Shown: piece by piece, positions 1 to 10,695 of the stretch
Layout of the letters: each line of letters opens with the position of its first letter
Position numbering within the stretch: position 1 is the stretch's first letter
Assembly (NCBI GenBank): GCA_013115125.1
Contig: JABANN010000071.1
Location: 1-64,000, forward strand
Origin: Perkinsus olseni
Lineage: Eukaryota > Perkinsozoa > Perkinsida
Reading direction: 5' to 3'
Length of the DNA stretch: 64,000 nt
Made by a program: the position numbers and the translations under genes
Notes under the pieces: generated by a model
What the model saw: the letters and a program-made list of their open reading frames with translations, nothing else
The model's database searches: none
Told to the model about the DNA's origin: nothing

Positions 1-145
1 CAGGCCATGGGGACAGATCGGCCACAATAACGTATTACAGTAGGCAATCATTGAAAAGGCGGTTCACTACAAACACTACTGCTAGCGGCAGAAACCGACT
101 ACTGTTGAGATTGGCTCTAGCAGAAGCACAGATTTCTGAAAAAAT

Positions 146-200
146 GCCAACTGGTATGTGGTACCAGTAAGGCTGAGCGAAGAACAAAGCCGACACTGAC
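146..200 (-). pseudogene. Relic fragment of a second fatty acid desaturase
   Basis: Read on the minus strand, this stretch encodes a peptide of about 18 residues (SVGFVLRSALLVPHTSWH) that matches residues about 137-154 of the intact desaturase next door (SVGFVLHSALLVPYFSWQ). The DNA resembles positions about 1144-1198 of that gene. Neither flank continues the similarity as an open frame, and no histidine box is present, so this is a short remnant, not a gene. It lies downstream of the intact desaturase in transcription order, which points to a former tandem copy. It could also be the edge of a diverged paralogue that continues to the left of the window. Confidence 0.6.
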
Positions 201-325
201 GTTCACGGTTCAATCACCCATGACCTTCGATAATGATGTAGCAAAAACTCTCCATATCGCCACACTGAGAATATGAGAGACTTGACACCCCCACATACTC
301 CCTGGTCTCGTGTTCTCATCGAGAT

Positions 326-1600
326 TCACTGTCCCTCTCCTCGGGAGCTACAAGACACGACACCTTTAGGCTGCCCTGGACGATAAAATTGGACGCCATC
401 GATGCCTTCGACGAACTTGCACTCTCTATGAGCTCTCAAAAACGCCTTCACTATCGGGGTATTGTCCACCCTGTAGTAATGTCCTAGAACAGGTTTGATA
501 GCTTCAGTGGCTTCCCTCGCGTGGTAGCAAGGTATCCTCGAGTCGATATGATGCAGCACATGGGTAGTACCGATCTCATGGTGAAAATGGGTTGAAAACA
601 GACCGTAAGGTGGACGATCCACGGAGGCCAGAGCCCCTCTGATGAAGGTGAAGGCCTCATCACCGTAATGAGGGACACCTCCATGCGTATGCTGAAGGGA
701 TGTGTAGAGGGTGAGCCAACCGTTAGTCATAAGATAAGGACAACCATACCACAACACCACATTGTCAAGGCCGACAATCTTCGCACAATAGGCTGCGATC
801 AGAAGGCTGATGATGCAACCAAGTCCACTGAGGAGAACCTTCTCCCTCATGTGAGGAGGAAAGAGGCCACCATCAGGGTTAAAGTGGGAGGGCTTCACCT
901 TGTTGTAAGGGCGGCCATCATACCCCACACGCCCACCGGTTACGTTCCAGAAGAGATAAATAGGGAAGCCGAAGAGAAGCATCGCCAAAGGAAAAACCGG
1001 GAAGACCTCGTCAAGGCTGTAGTCCTCTAGGGTGTTCTGTATGCGGCTGAATGCGTTGAGTTCATGTTTGAGGCTCGCTACGTGCGTCTCCCCTTTGGTT
1101 ATATGATTGGTGAACTTGTGATGCCTGGAGTGAGAGTATTGCCAACTGAAATACGGCACCAATAAGGCCGAGTGGAGGACAAACCCAACACTGTCATTGA
1201 CCAATGGGTAGGGAGAGAACGCGCCATGACCACACTCGTGGCCCATCACCCAAATACCAGTAAAAAAGACACCTTGCCAGAAGATGTAAACACACCAGAG
1301 GCCTCCTCTGAGCAGAGCATAGTCCTCCGGTATTGAGGTTAACAGCAGGTAGTGGATAGTAGCACAAGCCGTGATGTACAGGAGATCTCTCACGACACAC
1401 GAAGCAGACCTCAGAAGGCTCCTCTCTCTACAATGCAGAGGTATAGCCGATTGCAGAGCAGGCACAGAAGGTCCAACCTTCAAGAACTCTTCAGCAGTGA
1501 GGCCTTTCGTATCAGCTTCAGTCCTCAAATCCCCGGCAGCCTCAGGAGAAGGACGAAGTTCAACGGTCTCGGTTTGAGTGATAGTAGTGGTCGAGCACAT
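326..1600 (-). CDS. Membrane fatty acid desaturase, delta-12/omega-6 (FAD2-like)
   Basis: This 424-aa enzyme should introduce a double bond into an 18-carbon acyl chain in the ER membrane using a di-iron centre. The three histidine boxes are complete: HECGH at 121-125, HSRHH at 157-161 and HVLHH at 347-351, the last followed by IDSRIPCYHA as in delta-12/omega-3 desaturases. Hydrophobic segments lie around residues 70-120, 135-155, 200-220 and 255-290. The frame is open further upstream, but the first ATG is at 1600, giving MCSTTTITQ. No intron is needed. Relics of a paralogue lie on both sides (146-200 and 1950-2027). Regioselectivity (delta-12 or omega-3) cannot be read from the sequence. 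Confidence 0.9.
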   Translation of the reverse strand: MCSTTTITQTETVELRPSPEAAGDLRTEADTKGLTAEEFLKVGPSVPALQSAIPLHCRERSLLRSASCVVRDLLYITACATIHYLLLTSIPEDYALLRGGLWCVYIFWQGVFFTGIWVMGHECGHGAFSPYPLVNDSVGFVLHSALLVPYFSWQYSHSRHHKFTNHITKGETHVASLKHELNAFSRIQNTLEDYSLDEVFPVFPLAMLLFGFPIYLFWNVTGGRVGYDGRPYNKVKPSHFNPDGGLFPPHMREKVLLSGLGCIISLLIAAYCAKIVGLDNVVLWYGCPYLMTNGWLTLYTSLQHTHGGVPHYGDEAFTFIRGALASVDRPPYGLFSTHFHHEIGTTHVLHHIDSRIPCYHAREATEAIKPVLGHYYRVDNTPIVKAFLRAHRECKFVEGIDGVQFYRPGQPKGVVSCSSRGEGQ

Positions 1601-1949
1601 GGTATACAAGGAGACAAAAATAGGCTTCTGCGAAGGGAAAAATGATGAAGATGTCCATCCCACAGCGCTGAGATGAAGCTAAAGATGGGCACCGTATCAC
1701 TCTCTTCCACTCTCCAGGTGAAACCGATAGCTACTATCGGACAGTATCTTTGTGTTCTGAGACACGAAAAACAAGCTCGGAAAACAGGTCCAGTGAGCCA
1801 GCACGGGAAGGACGCGATGCATGCTACACTCAAACGAGTTAACAGTGTTAACGCAACAAAATGGAGAGGCCTCATTGAGGCCGCCTCGAGCTGAGTGGTT
1901 ACTTGAAGTAGGCTACTTGAAGCAGAGGGACGGGAGTGGCGATAGAGGG

Positions 1950-2027
1950 CTAGCTTGCACACGAACTGTGGGTGTGCTGCGGAGCAGTAGTGTGATGATA
2001 CTGGGTGATGGTAGTTGTCGAGCACAT
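1950..2027 (-). other. 25-codon ORF copying the desaturase start (relic first exon or upstream ORF)
   Basis: On the minus strand an ATG at 2027 opens a 25-codon frame that begins MCSTTTITQ, identical to the first nine residues of the desaturase at 1600. Some bases before the ATG also match (tcgagcacatg on the plus strand at both places). The frame then diverges and stops at 1950. It lies about 350-430 bp upstream of the desaturase start, so it is either the remnant of a tandem duplicate or sits in the 5' leader as an upstream ORF. Nothing else recognisable was found in 1601-2264. Confidence 0.6.
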
Positions 2028-2264
2028 GCTTTACAAGAAAAGAGAAAAGGGCACGGTGGGAATAAATTATTCTGAATAATGACGAAATTGGCCTGCCGCA
2101 CTGGAACCCAACATCAACACTGGCAGGTGTACAGGCGATAGCGTAACGCTGTGACAGTAGTGACGGGTGAGAAGAGGGAGCTCCTCGAAGAAAAGCATCT
2201 CCTACTATCAGCTTATGGCTCCACAGAAAAACAACATGAAAAACAGTATACTCGGAGGCGATTG

Positions 2265-3781
2265 TCAATCGCGCTTCTTCGCGGACTTGGACTTCACCGC
2301 CGTGGGCTTTCTCAACTCGTTTATCCGTTTCTCCGTCATGGGCGCAGTGAAAACTATAAGTATTGCCAACCATTGAACCGGTAGTATTCTATGGCCAAAC
2401 ATCAATACCGACAAGACCTGACAAGCCACCACTGAAGGCACGGAGTAACTCGGCCGACTTACCACGCTGACCAGCTTCCTCACTGTGGTGGTCTTGGCTA
2501 CCGCTAGAGCGCCAAACTCCTTCTGCATGAGAAAGATGAACACGTTACCCAAGGACATCGTCATGCAGTAGAGGGCAAGACGAGAGCCGACCTGAAACCA
2601 CTGTACTGCGGCGTGCACAGCAGCTGGTGTTACACGCGACCAACCTCATAGGGATCCTCCATAACGAACTTGAAGGCGGGCACAATCTCGTTGTTGTAAA
2701 TAGCCATACCCAGGGCAACCTGTAGCCAGTCGTTCCATGCTAGAAAGGGGTTGCTAGGATGATGACTTACCACAAGTTCAAAGAAGTTCATGTTGAACAT
2801 GAGGACCCAGTTGGAGGGATTGTGCTTTTTACAGATCTTATTCTGATAGGGGCCGTAGATAGCATCACAAACCAACGCCATACAAGCGAGCGACGCCCCT
2901 GAGTCACAGTGAAGGTCGAACGAAGACAAGATACGATACTTGTCCTACCGAAAAGCATCTCAGAATCCCAAGTCAAACCCTTGCCGGCTGACGACGATGC
3001 TGCCTTCGCGTACCTGAAGGGAAGTCGTCCATGCGGCTGTTGCTCGAATGTGACGGATGAGGCCATTACATGAAGAGTGCCACACCGCCACTGAGCTGGA
3101 TGACGTTAATGGTCTTCGCTAGGCTGGGGGGATGGTGGGCAATGACTATCTCCCCTATCATCACTGGTATGGACTTACACGACTTGATAATAACCTGATA
3201 TACGCTAACAAGCTCGTCGCTATCGACAGGCTCCCCCGCTAGGAATATTGAGAATGAGCCACCGGAAAGCCAGACCTGCGATGGTAGAATTTACCCAAGC
3301 CCCACCTGCAAGGGGAATATGATGTGCTTCAAGGCAGCTAAACCAAAGCTGTGCGCTCCCAAATATCCAAGGGCCACCACGAACCAGTCCCTTACGGGCA
3401 CATTGGCCGTCCATCTAGAATGCTATCATCAAAGACAAGGATCTACGAATTAGCGACATTACTTGTTAACGGGCTTGAGCGATTTCTCCTCGTTGCTGGC
3501 GGTGGTGGGGGATCGAGAGAAACAGATAACAGTGCCAGAAACGATAACGTTACTTATGCATTGGCACACAATGAGGGCCTGACGACAACTGTGGTGGCAC
3601 GACTGGTCTTCTATGGTCGGCAGAAGGTCACCTCGGTCCATACAAAACGCCGGCCATTGAACTCCTGGCGAGTCAAAGATTCCTGGCAGTATCCGAAAAC
3701 CGTGAAAGATATCCATATACCCAATGACAGGAATCTGAGGTCGACGACCCTGGGATTTGACGAGTCTCGGGCAAGCGTGGT
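2265..3781 (-). CDS. SLC35B1-like nucleotide-sugar transporter of the ER
   Basis: This is a multi-exon member of the UAA/SLC35B family, which exchanges nucleotide sugars or nucleotides across ER or Golgi membranes. Closing the frame gives introns at 2418-2462, 2592-2644, 2720-2770, 2899-2948, 3014-3069, 3195-3305, 3415-3462 and 3579-3631. The exons from 3578 down to the stop total exactly 300 codons. Family landmarks in order: GYCQESLTRQ, TANVPVRDWF, KSCKSIPVM, GGVALFMY, LACMALVCDAIYGPYQNK, LGNVFIFL and KTTTVRKLVSV. The protein ends in KKRD, a canonical KKxx ER-retrieval signal. The 5' exon is unresolved: the frame opens at 3781 with no ATG, so a further exon upstream is likely. Substrate (UDP-galactose, UDP-glucose or ATP) cannot be inferred. 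Confidence 0.85.
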
Positions 3782-4175
3782 CTACGCATATCTAATGGCG
3801 GTCGGGTCGAGTCTCCACTGGCTCTCGGTGGAGCCATTTGTGGCAGTTGGCTTGGCCTCAGCTGTGGTGTCGCTTTTCTCACCAGCAGTGTGAGTCCCTC
3901 TCTTGACAGGCTTCAAAACCATTCAATAATGAACAGATTAGAACTGATACGGCAACGGCGGGACTGAGGGTGTTGTGAGCAAGGCAACAACACAAAGCAG
4001 CACAAAACCCGGATAATCTAACCGAGGATTGGTACAGTAGAGTGAATATAAGAACTATTCCTATTGGTACGATCATTATCATGTAAAAAGTCTAATATCA
4101 AGTATGAAAAAATGATACTTGACCGACCTCATGGAGGCTCTCAGGAAACAAAAGAGCGGTGCATTCTGCCAATAC

Positions 4176-5286
4176 TCAGGCAGCCGAGGCATCACTGCGG
4201 CTCTGGTGGCTGAAGACACGTAAACCCACAAAGAAAGGCCCAAGGGACTTCAGGTAGTAGGAGGTGTGCTCAGTCTTGCGCATATCTTGAACGACCTACA
4301 AGACAATGGATAAGGACATGACGACGCCACAGGCGCCCTACCTTGCTCAAAGCGTGTAGGTCCTTGCCAACTAGCCCCACCACGAACTCATTATCATTAG
4401 CGTCAATGCCGTAGCAGTTGAGCCGAATGTCGTAGGCGGCGCCAACCTGAGAAGACAGTCATGTGATAGGAGTGACCGAATGCCACGCTACCTCAGCGAA
4501 GGCTCGGCCAATAGCGGCATGATGAAGGAGCATGCGGCATTGCTCGGCAGGGGTCTGCATGTAGAAGTCACCGCTCCTTCGCATGGGGTACCACACAGCG
4601 TACGGAGCATCAGATCTGGTAGCGTTCCTCGGAACCTTCTTAATCAGGAAGTCCATCAAGCTCGGCTCGTGACCACTGGAATAGGTCTTGCCGAACATTG
4701 TCCACCCCGGACGAGGAGTAAGGACATCACCAATGCCGCCCATCTGCAGTATCGGATTCACGACCTTCGGGAAGTGAGAGGGATCGGTGCTCCAAGTGAG
4801 CAGGCCGATCGATCTCGGGCCGTTGACATCATCATACACCACTGAGGAGACATCGCGCGCCTCTAACTGTTTCTTCAGCTTGTCCCTTGCTGCTGGTAGT
4901 TTGGTACTGTCGGTAGCGTCCAAGACGTGCAGTTGAACATACAACCTTTGCTCAGATGTCTGACCATTACCGCCCTTCTCGTACGGCACTGGTGGATCTA
5001 CCTTGGGGAAGGACATATGGCTCGTGGCCGTCCTGGCGTCGCTGCTCGCTCCGCCAGCCCGAGTATACAGAGAGCTCGCGAGGCGCTGCAGGAATCTGGG
5101 GAGCCCAGACTCTGCTTCGACGTTGTTCTTGTAGAGAAGTAGGGCGGCACTGCCAATGGCAACACCTGCGGTTGCCAGCAGCAGCATCGTCGTCTGTCGA
5201 TCAACCCTGACTGAGAACTCCGAGACGCGTGAGAAGGGCGAACTCATTAGGATGGAAAATGCTGCACCCGAGGGAAGGGGAAGCAT
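4176..5286 (-). CDS. Chlorite dismutase/HemQ-like heme-binding protein with membrane anchor
   Basis: The protein is 339 aa in three exons (4492-5286, 4342-4446, 4176-4295; introns of 45 and 46 bp; lengths sum to 340 codons). A hydrophobic segment (LLLATAGVAIGSAALLLY) lies about 35-50 residues from the start. The C-terminal two thirds match the chlorite dismutase/HemQ superfamily: WTMFGKTYSSGHE, then YPMRRSGDFY, then CRMLLHHAAIGRAFAE with the candidate proximal heme histidine, then DNEFVVGLVGKDLHALS and DMRKTEHTSYYL. In bacteria this family decarboxylates coproheme or dismutates chlorite. The start chosen is the first ATG (5286); ATGs at 5247 and 5187 are alternatives. Heme chemistry here is inference from family. 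Confidence 0.75.
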
Positions 5287-5486
5287 GAGCGAGCATGTAG
5301 TATTACGCAACGAACGATGTACGATGAAGTGATGATAGAAACGTTTACACTGACAGACGTGTAGTTCAGTAGTGGTAGTAGCAGCAGTAATGAGTCATAA
5401 CGATAAAGCAATCAGCATCATCATTCGTGTAGTACAGGCAATCTCGGGCAGACAACACTAATTGACGGTGACAGAGACAACACGAC

Positions 5487-6439
5487 TTAGAGGAGCTCAC
5501 CACTGCTAGTGGGGGATGGGGGACGGGCGAAGATGGGGTCGATAGGGCTGAATGCCCTTGATTCAGGATTATCATCGATTCGACGTTGTGTGTACGTAGG
5601 TGGAGGTGGTGGTGGCGGACGGTCGGGTAGCCCTCCCCTCACAGGGTAGAGATGACTGCTGCTTGGAGGCTCTCCCCAGCGAGATGGAGGTGCACGGGTA
5701 GGGGGAGGGTGATGATTCCCCGTGAATGGTGACATCCCGCCCCGATTGGATGACTCCCACGGCGATGCTTGCCTTTGTGGTGATGATGGCGATAAAGAGT
5801 AGGCCTGACTGTGTCCGGGCGGTGGCGGGCCTGGCCTATGATAGACTCCTCGCCTGTGGCCGCCTCTACCTCCTGTGTAATGTGGGACCGGACGGTGATC
5901 AACGATGTTAACATGTTCTTGCTGATGGCCAGGAAGAGAGGACTCGGTGTACGGGACAGTATGATAAACATCTCCCGAACTCCTTAGCCTTCCCGTTGGT
6001 ACTACGACATGGTAACCACCAGGAGGATTAGCCGGACCACTCTGCGGCCCATAGCGATAGTCGAGAGGTGGGATACTTGGCTGCCAGTCCGAGACAGGCC
6101 TGAGCGAGGACAACTCGGCATGCGCAGGCACGGTGGCCTGCGACAGAGTTATCACCTCGCGGGCAACGGTTGAGGCACATGCTCATCATCAGTGCGAGCC
6201 GATTTCCTCACAGCCACGCCATGCGCCCTCCTCCTTGGCGACAACAGCACGGGCCTAGTCCCCTGCTCACTACCAGTCGCTTCCGATGAGTTGGAGGTGA
6301 AACCCTCAGAATGGGGTCGCTTGTTGTGACGGAGGTCATATAACATAGCCAAACAGTCCTTACAAGTACCCTTTTCATGATGATCTCTGAAGTAACTGAA
6401 AGCAGCCGGCATCAGAGCCGCGGCTGCTGATGCCAACAT
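5487..6439 (-). CDS. Proline-rich protein with N-terminal hydrophobic leader, unknown function
   Basis: Two exons (6179-6439 and 5487-6137, intron 41 bp) close to 303 aa. The N-terminus MLASAAAALMPAAFSYF is hydrophobic and could be a signal peptide or anchor. It is followed by a short CxxC (TCKDC). The rest is low-complexity, rich in Pro, Ser, Gly, His and Arg, with a PPPPPPP run and many P-x-x-P elements that could bind SH3/WW-type partners. No catalytic domain is visible. It lies about 150 bp downstream of the zinc-finger gene stop on the same strand. Function unknown. Confidence 0.6.
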
Positions 6440-6589
6440 CAAATATTACCGGCACTTGATTTGGTCAATCGATGCACTCGAACACTCACCACAAGCCCTT
6501 GCGTGTTTCATGAACGACCTGAGCAACGACATAAAGTATTCCTGAGTCAAAGAGTCCTAAGATGTCAACGATACTCCAGCCGTCTCCCC

Positions 6590-8227
6590 TTACTCGCATG
6601 CCGACTGCAGCTGATGCTGCGCTCCCACGCCTCTCTGCGGCACCGCGGCATCACCATCAACTTCCATATAGTGGCGTTCCTCCACGGGGACCGCCCGCTC
6701 GGGCGAGATAGCGGGTTGCAACGATACCGCATCTTGACCAAATCCCTCCGCGGGCACTCTCTCAGACCTCGCAGGGGCCGCCCACGACGTATGGGAGCTT
6801 CTATTGGCACTCCTGTTCTGCCCGCCTTGCCACTCTCCAGACGCCCATTGAACGTTATTCTTATGAGCCTTACCACCGATATGCGCTCTCATCGTGTCGG
6901 GGTGCATAGCCTTGACCACTTTGCTCATCTGTTTGTAACACAGTAGACAGAACATCTCCCACTCCTTGAAACAGTAGTCATCGCCCAGCAGCCCACACCC
7001 GGGCCAGCCCTGCCGTATGCCGGAATCATAAAGTGCTGTAGCGCCTTGGAGCGGCTCTTCATACCACTTCACCATCTGCCCCACATGCCACTCCTTCAGA
7101 TGAGGATTATCGGCAGGTGGCAACTCCTCCTCCGTCACAGCAGGAATCTTGGTGTCCTTAGTAGCCGCAGCAGCGGCAGCAGCAGCAGCAGCAGCAGCCG
7201 CGGCCACCGCCGCCGCTGGTGAGCTTTCTCCAGTGATGCACTCTAAGGACTTCCTATGCTCCCTCCCGGCGAGATGGCTCTCCATTGAGGACGCTGACAC
7301 CGCATGAACAATTCTACCACGTTGCTCATGGCAGATCAGACAGAACATATCCCAATCGACGAACTTATAATCATGACCCAGGAAAGAGCTCCCCGGCCAT
7401 GCCTGCCGCACCCCAGCAGCGTACAACTCCTCGGCCTTCTCCTCCTTAATACAATACCACCGTACCATCTCTTTCACATGCCAGTCATGATTGTGCATAT
7501 CACCCTTGCCAGGGAGCCTCACACCATCTAGCACCCCATCGTCCACGAACTCGTCACCATCAACCTTGTCCTGCTTTTTCACCGGCGCCTTCGGGACTTT
7601 TCTGCCCTGAATTGCGCGCCGAGGGGCCACATCCGGCATGCCAGGTTTCGGCTGCAGCACGTCGTCCCTCAGCGACCCCGCCATGATAGCCCTACGGACA
7701 CCCCATCGACCGTATGCCGTCCGCGCTTGCCATCGCCACATCTTTATAGCCTCCGGCGACTCCCTCGCCAACGTCAACGTCGCCTCAGCAGTGGGACACT
7801 CTTCCACGCTAGTCGGCATCTTGAAACCATCACTCTGCTTTATCGGTGGAAATTTCACCCCGTCCACCATCACCTCGTCAGTACCACATTTTCTATGATT
7901 CCTGAGTATATGTGCCTTGATCAGTCGCATAGAGAAGGGGCTCCACATAGCCCAGTCGCCGCAGCCTAGGCATATCACACCATCACCCACCACTACGATA
8001 GAGCTGCCCCAAAAGCAAGCATTGAAAACTCTTTCGTTCTCATCAACCTGACGGAACCTACAGGAACCACGATCACTACGTCAACCATGTCCAGTAGTCG
8101 ATCAAGTGCGTTACAGATCTTTGCATCGTTTCAGCTGCTCCGCCATGAACAAGCGCATTCTCTCCTCTCTATCAACCTCTCCCCCTTCTGGCTGTTTCCC
8201 TTCCACCGACGGTACTGATGATGTCAT
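6590..8227 (-). CDS. Zinc-finger protein with a duplicated ~80-residue module
   Basis: Exons 8115-8227 and 6590-8057 (intron 57 bp) give 526 aa. The start chosen is the ATG at 8227; the last in-frame stop lies just upstream. An N-terminal finger-like segment (CLGCGDW, then HILRNH) precedes two copies of one module. Copy 1 runs from HNHDWHVKEMVRWY to HLAGREHRKSL, with the cysteine pair in FCLICHEQ. Copy 2 runs from HLKEWHVGQMVKWY to HIGGKAHKNNV, with FCLLCYKQ. Each module has CxxC, a long spacer and HxxxxxH, like U1-type C2H2 fingers, preceded by a conserved G-x-RQ-WPG-LG-DY-F-W-MFC block. The modules are separated by a polyalanine run of about 14 encoded by GCN codons. A nucleic-acid-binding role is plausible but unproven. 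Confidence 0.75.
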
Positions 8228-8474
8228 CAACACTCAAAACTTACCGCCACGCAGTGCCGTCGACACAGCAATACACTACGTCAATCAAACGAAGTTCTTC
8301 TCCACTAACCTACCCCACCCAGCCCCCAAGCCCTCGAATTACAACTCAACTGACGATGCTGTTAACTCGTAGTAAGTGGGGATAACCCCTTAGGAGACAC
8401 TCTTATTGCAGGGAAGCATCCACTGCAACGATAGTGGAGGAGAACACTAAGAATAGTACATCGAAGACCTTCGC

Positions 8475-9239
8475 TTAAGCGGACTGGGCGGCAGCGGCGA
8501 TGATCTCGGTGAACTGGGGCTTGAGGGAAGCACCACCGACGAGGAAACCATCAACATCGGCGCACTTGATCAACTCACCGCAGTTGCCGGGGTTGACGGA
8601 ACCGCCGTAAAGGATACGGGTGTTCTCAGCGACCTCGGGGCTGACCTTAGACTTGAGGTAAGCCCTGATGGCGGCGTGGGTCTCCTGAGCCTGCTCAGTG
8701 GTGGCGACCTTGCCGGTGCCAATGGCCCAGACGGGCTCGTAGGCGATGACGATGTTGTTCCAGTCCTTGACGACAGGGACGATAGCATCCATCTGAGTGG
8801 CGCAGACCTCGTCAGTCTTGCCGGACTCACGCTCCTCGAGCATCTCACCGATGCAGAAGATGATCTTCAAACCAGCGGCCTCAGCCTTGACAACCTTGGC
8901 GGCGAGATCCTCGTTGGTCTCGTTGAAGAGATGACGCCTCTCAGAGTGGCCAAGGATGGTCCAGTTGAGACCAGCATCCTTGATCATGTCAGCGGTGATC
9001 TCACCAGTGTAAGCGCCAGGGCCGGTCTTACTGCAGTTCTGAGCAGAGACCTGGATGTTGGAGCCCTTGAACTGCTCCATGGCCAAAGGGAGGTGGATGG
9101 CGGTGGGGGCGATGACGACGTCGACGGCGTCCTTGTTATATGTGGACTCACCAGCAACAAGGGAGGGGGCAAGCTTCTTGATAGACTCAACGCTGCCGTT
9201 AGATTTCCAGTTACCACCGACGAAAGGCTTGGGAGACAT
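8475..9239 (-). CDS. TPI: Triosephosphate isomerase
   Basis: This 254-aa TIM barrel interconverts dihydroxyacetone phosphate and glyceraldehyde 3-phosphate in glycolysis. Catalytic residues are in place: N10 and K12 in GGNWKSN, H98 in ILGHSERR and E168 in AYEPVWAIGTGK. The phosphate-binding loop ILYGGSV and the C-terminal GFLVGGASL are also present. Length is normal and there is no intron. The ATG at 9239 gives MSPKPFVGGNWK; the frame stays open upstream but the family begins here, and no organelle leader is evident, so it should be cytosolic. Codon use is strongly biased toward C/G at third positions compared with the neighbours, fitting high expression. Confidence 0.97.
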   Translation of the reverse strand: MSPKPFVGGNWKSNGSVESIKKLAPSLVAGESTYNKDAVDVVIAPTAIHLPLAMEQFKGSNIQVSAQNCSKTGPGAYTGEITADMIKDAGLNWTILGHSERRHLFNETNEDLAAKVVKAEAAGLKIIFCIGEMLEERESGKTDEVCATQMDAIVPVVKDWNNIVIAYEPVWAIGTGKVATTEQAQETHAAIRAYLKSKVSPEVAENTRILYGGSVNPGNCGELIKCADVDGFLVGGASLKPQFTEIIAAAAQSA

Positions 9240-9775
9240 GTTGATTGTTGTTGGAATAGTAAACACTACTTGATGGCGTGGGCCGAATGCTACTACAGCC
9301 AGCAGCGAAGCGGAACGTAAACCGCGCGCGCCATAGTAATCGATAAGACCGACTGCGCAGGCACCCCACCGGAGAGAAACAAAACAAGAATGCATCAACG
9401 TTATGTTAGGAACCAAACTTAAACCGCTTCTGTCTTTCCCATTCATCCCACTCCTCCCCTTGATCGTCGCCATCACCCTCTTGCCCGCCCTCCCCAGCTA
9501 TGCCGGTTGAACCGTGCTCAGTGAGGTAGCTGGTCATGATACGCACCTTCGTAAAAGATCTTCCGCCGTCCATGGTGTCCAGTCTGAGGAGTGTAACGAG
9601 TCGATGCCAACACTAGCCCCGTCCCCCCTAATAACCTCTCCTGAGCGTTCTCGGTTTGTTCCCTGTCCATGCGCTCGTTTGTCCGCACCTGTCCCTTAAC
9701 CAGAGAACTGAGCATATGCGTGTTTGGCTTGAACCTGATAATCACCACTGACAGCGGCAGAGTACTGACAGAGAC
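9240..9775. other. Intergenic region upstream of TPI
   Basis: This 536-bp stretch separates the TPI start from the stop of the serine-rich gene. Short ORFs exist on both strands but none shows a recognisable domain. It presumably holds the TPI promoter; no defined motif could be assigned. Confidence 0.4.
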
Positions 9776-10102
9776 TCACTTCCGTTTATGGGTCCCTGGC
9801 TTCCTTTGTCCACCATTCGACGTACTACAACTGCTACTACTACTGCTGCTGCAGCTAGAGGAACTACTCTCGTCGCTGTCGCTGCTCTCACTACTACTGC
9901 TACTGCTACTGTCGTCGTCATCACTACTGCTGCTACTACTGCTCCCTTCTGGCGACTCTCTCGGACCCCTCTCAGTTGACTGTGGCCCGTCCAGTGGTAC
10001 TCCTCTGCGTTCAGGCTTAGGAACACCACCGCTCGGCCGAGCCAATCGCCGAGCCTCCCACTTCATCGCTAGACGCTCTAATGGCGTCGGCTCTTTGGAC
10101 AT
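9776..10102 (-). CDS. Small serine/aspartate-rich protein, unknown function
   Basis: An intronless 108-aa ORF from the ATG at 10102 (an ATG at 10132 would add ten residues). The N-terminus MSKEPTPLERLAMKWEARRLARP is amphipathic. It is followed by a Ser-rich acidic tract with runs of Ser broken by four Asp and by SESSDSDES, ending in basic GGQRKPGTHKRK. The pattern suits a casein-kinase-2-phosphorylated nuclear protein, but that is inference. The tract is encoded by a CTA/CTG-type trinucleotide array on the plus strand (about 9830-9945), so its length may vary. Confidence 0.55.
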   Translation of the reverse strand: MSKEPTPLERLAMKWEARRLARPSGGVPKPERRGVPLDGPQSTERGPRESPEGSSSSSSSDDDDSSSSSSSESSDSDESSSSSCSSSSSSSCSTSNGGQRKPGTHKRK

Positions 10103-10256
10103 TCTAAGCGACACTACCAAAACCACTCCCATATGGTTATAAAACTGTGACTAAACGCACGACAAGTGTTCGAAACTGCAATCTTCAGTCAAAATCACAG
10201 CAAGAGGTGTGTGACAGTTATGACTGCCATCTGAAGAACGGATGAATCATCTTCAT

Positions 10257-10595
10257 TTATCTCTCTTGAGACTTCTCCGTCTCCGTCTTCAGTCTAGGGC
10301 AATCCGGGCAAAGATCAGGCATGCAAGCATCAGGGTGGATGCACACGAACTTCAAGACATCTCCCTCAGGGTTCGTAACCATACCCAACTTGTCGTCGAC
10401 ACATACAGCCTGGCTGCCAGGAAGGAACCACTGCTTGTCGATTCCGTCAGGGCGAGGGACAGTAGCCTGAGTGCCGTCCTCCAGGGCCACAGTAACGGTC
10501 CTAGCAGCGACGCTGGCTATCTGACCACCACGCACTGTAGCGAAAAATCGCCTTGAAAATGTGCTGAAAGCGGACGAAGAAACAGAGGATAACAT
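10257..10595 (-). CDS. Small mitochondrial-type protein, unknown function
   Basis: A 112-aa ORF. The first ATG is at 10595. The start MLSSVSSSAFSTFSRRFFATVRGG is rich in Ser, Arg and Phe with no acidic residue, like a mitochondrial transit peptide. The mature part contains a small beta-rich stretch (TVTVALEDGTQATVPRPDG) and a Cys/His cluster near the end (CIHPDACMPDLCPDCP) that could bind metal. No family recognised. The neighbouring HIT-like gene lies upstream on the same strand. Confidence 0.6.
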   Translation of the reverse strand: MLSSVSSSAFSTFSRRFFATVRGGQIASVAARTVTVALEDGTQATVPRPDGIDKQWFLPGSQAVCVDDKLGMVTNPEGDVLKFVCIHPDACMPDLCPDCPRLKTETEKSQER

Positions 10596-10695
10596 CACTA
10601 TCTTGTTGAGAAAAAACTACAACTGCTTTGACAAGGACTTCTCACTTGCAGCCAAACGCATCAACACAACTCAAGAGGGGACGTGCACGGAAACA

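Noticed and set aside
8676-9320. A 214-codon plus-strand frame across triosephosphate isomerase
   Set aside because: It is the antisense shadow of a strongly codon-biased gene.
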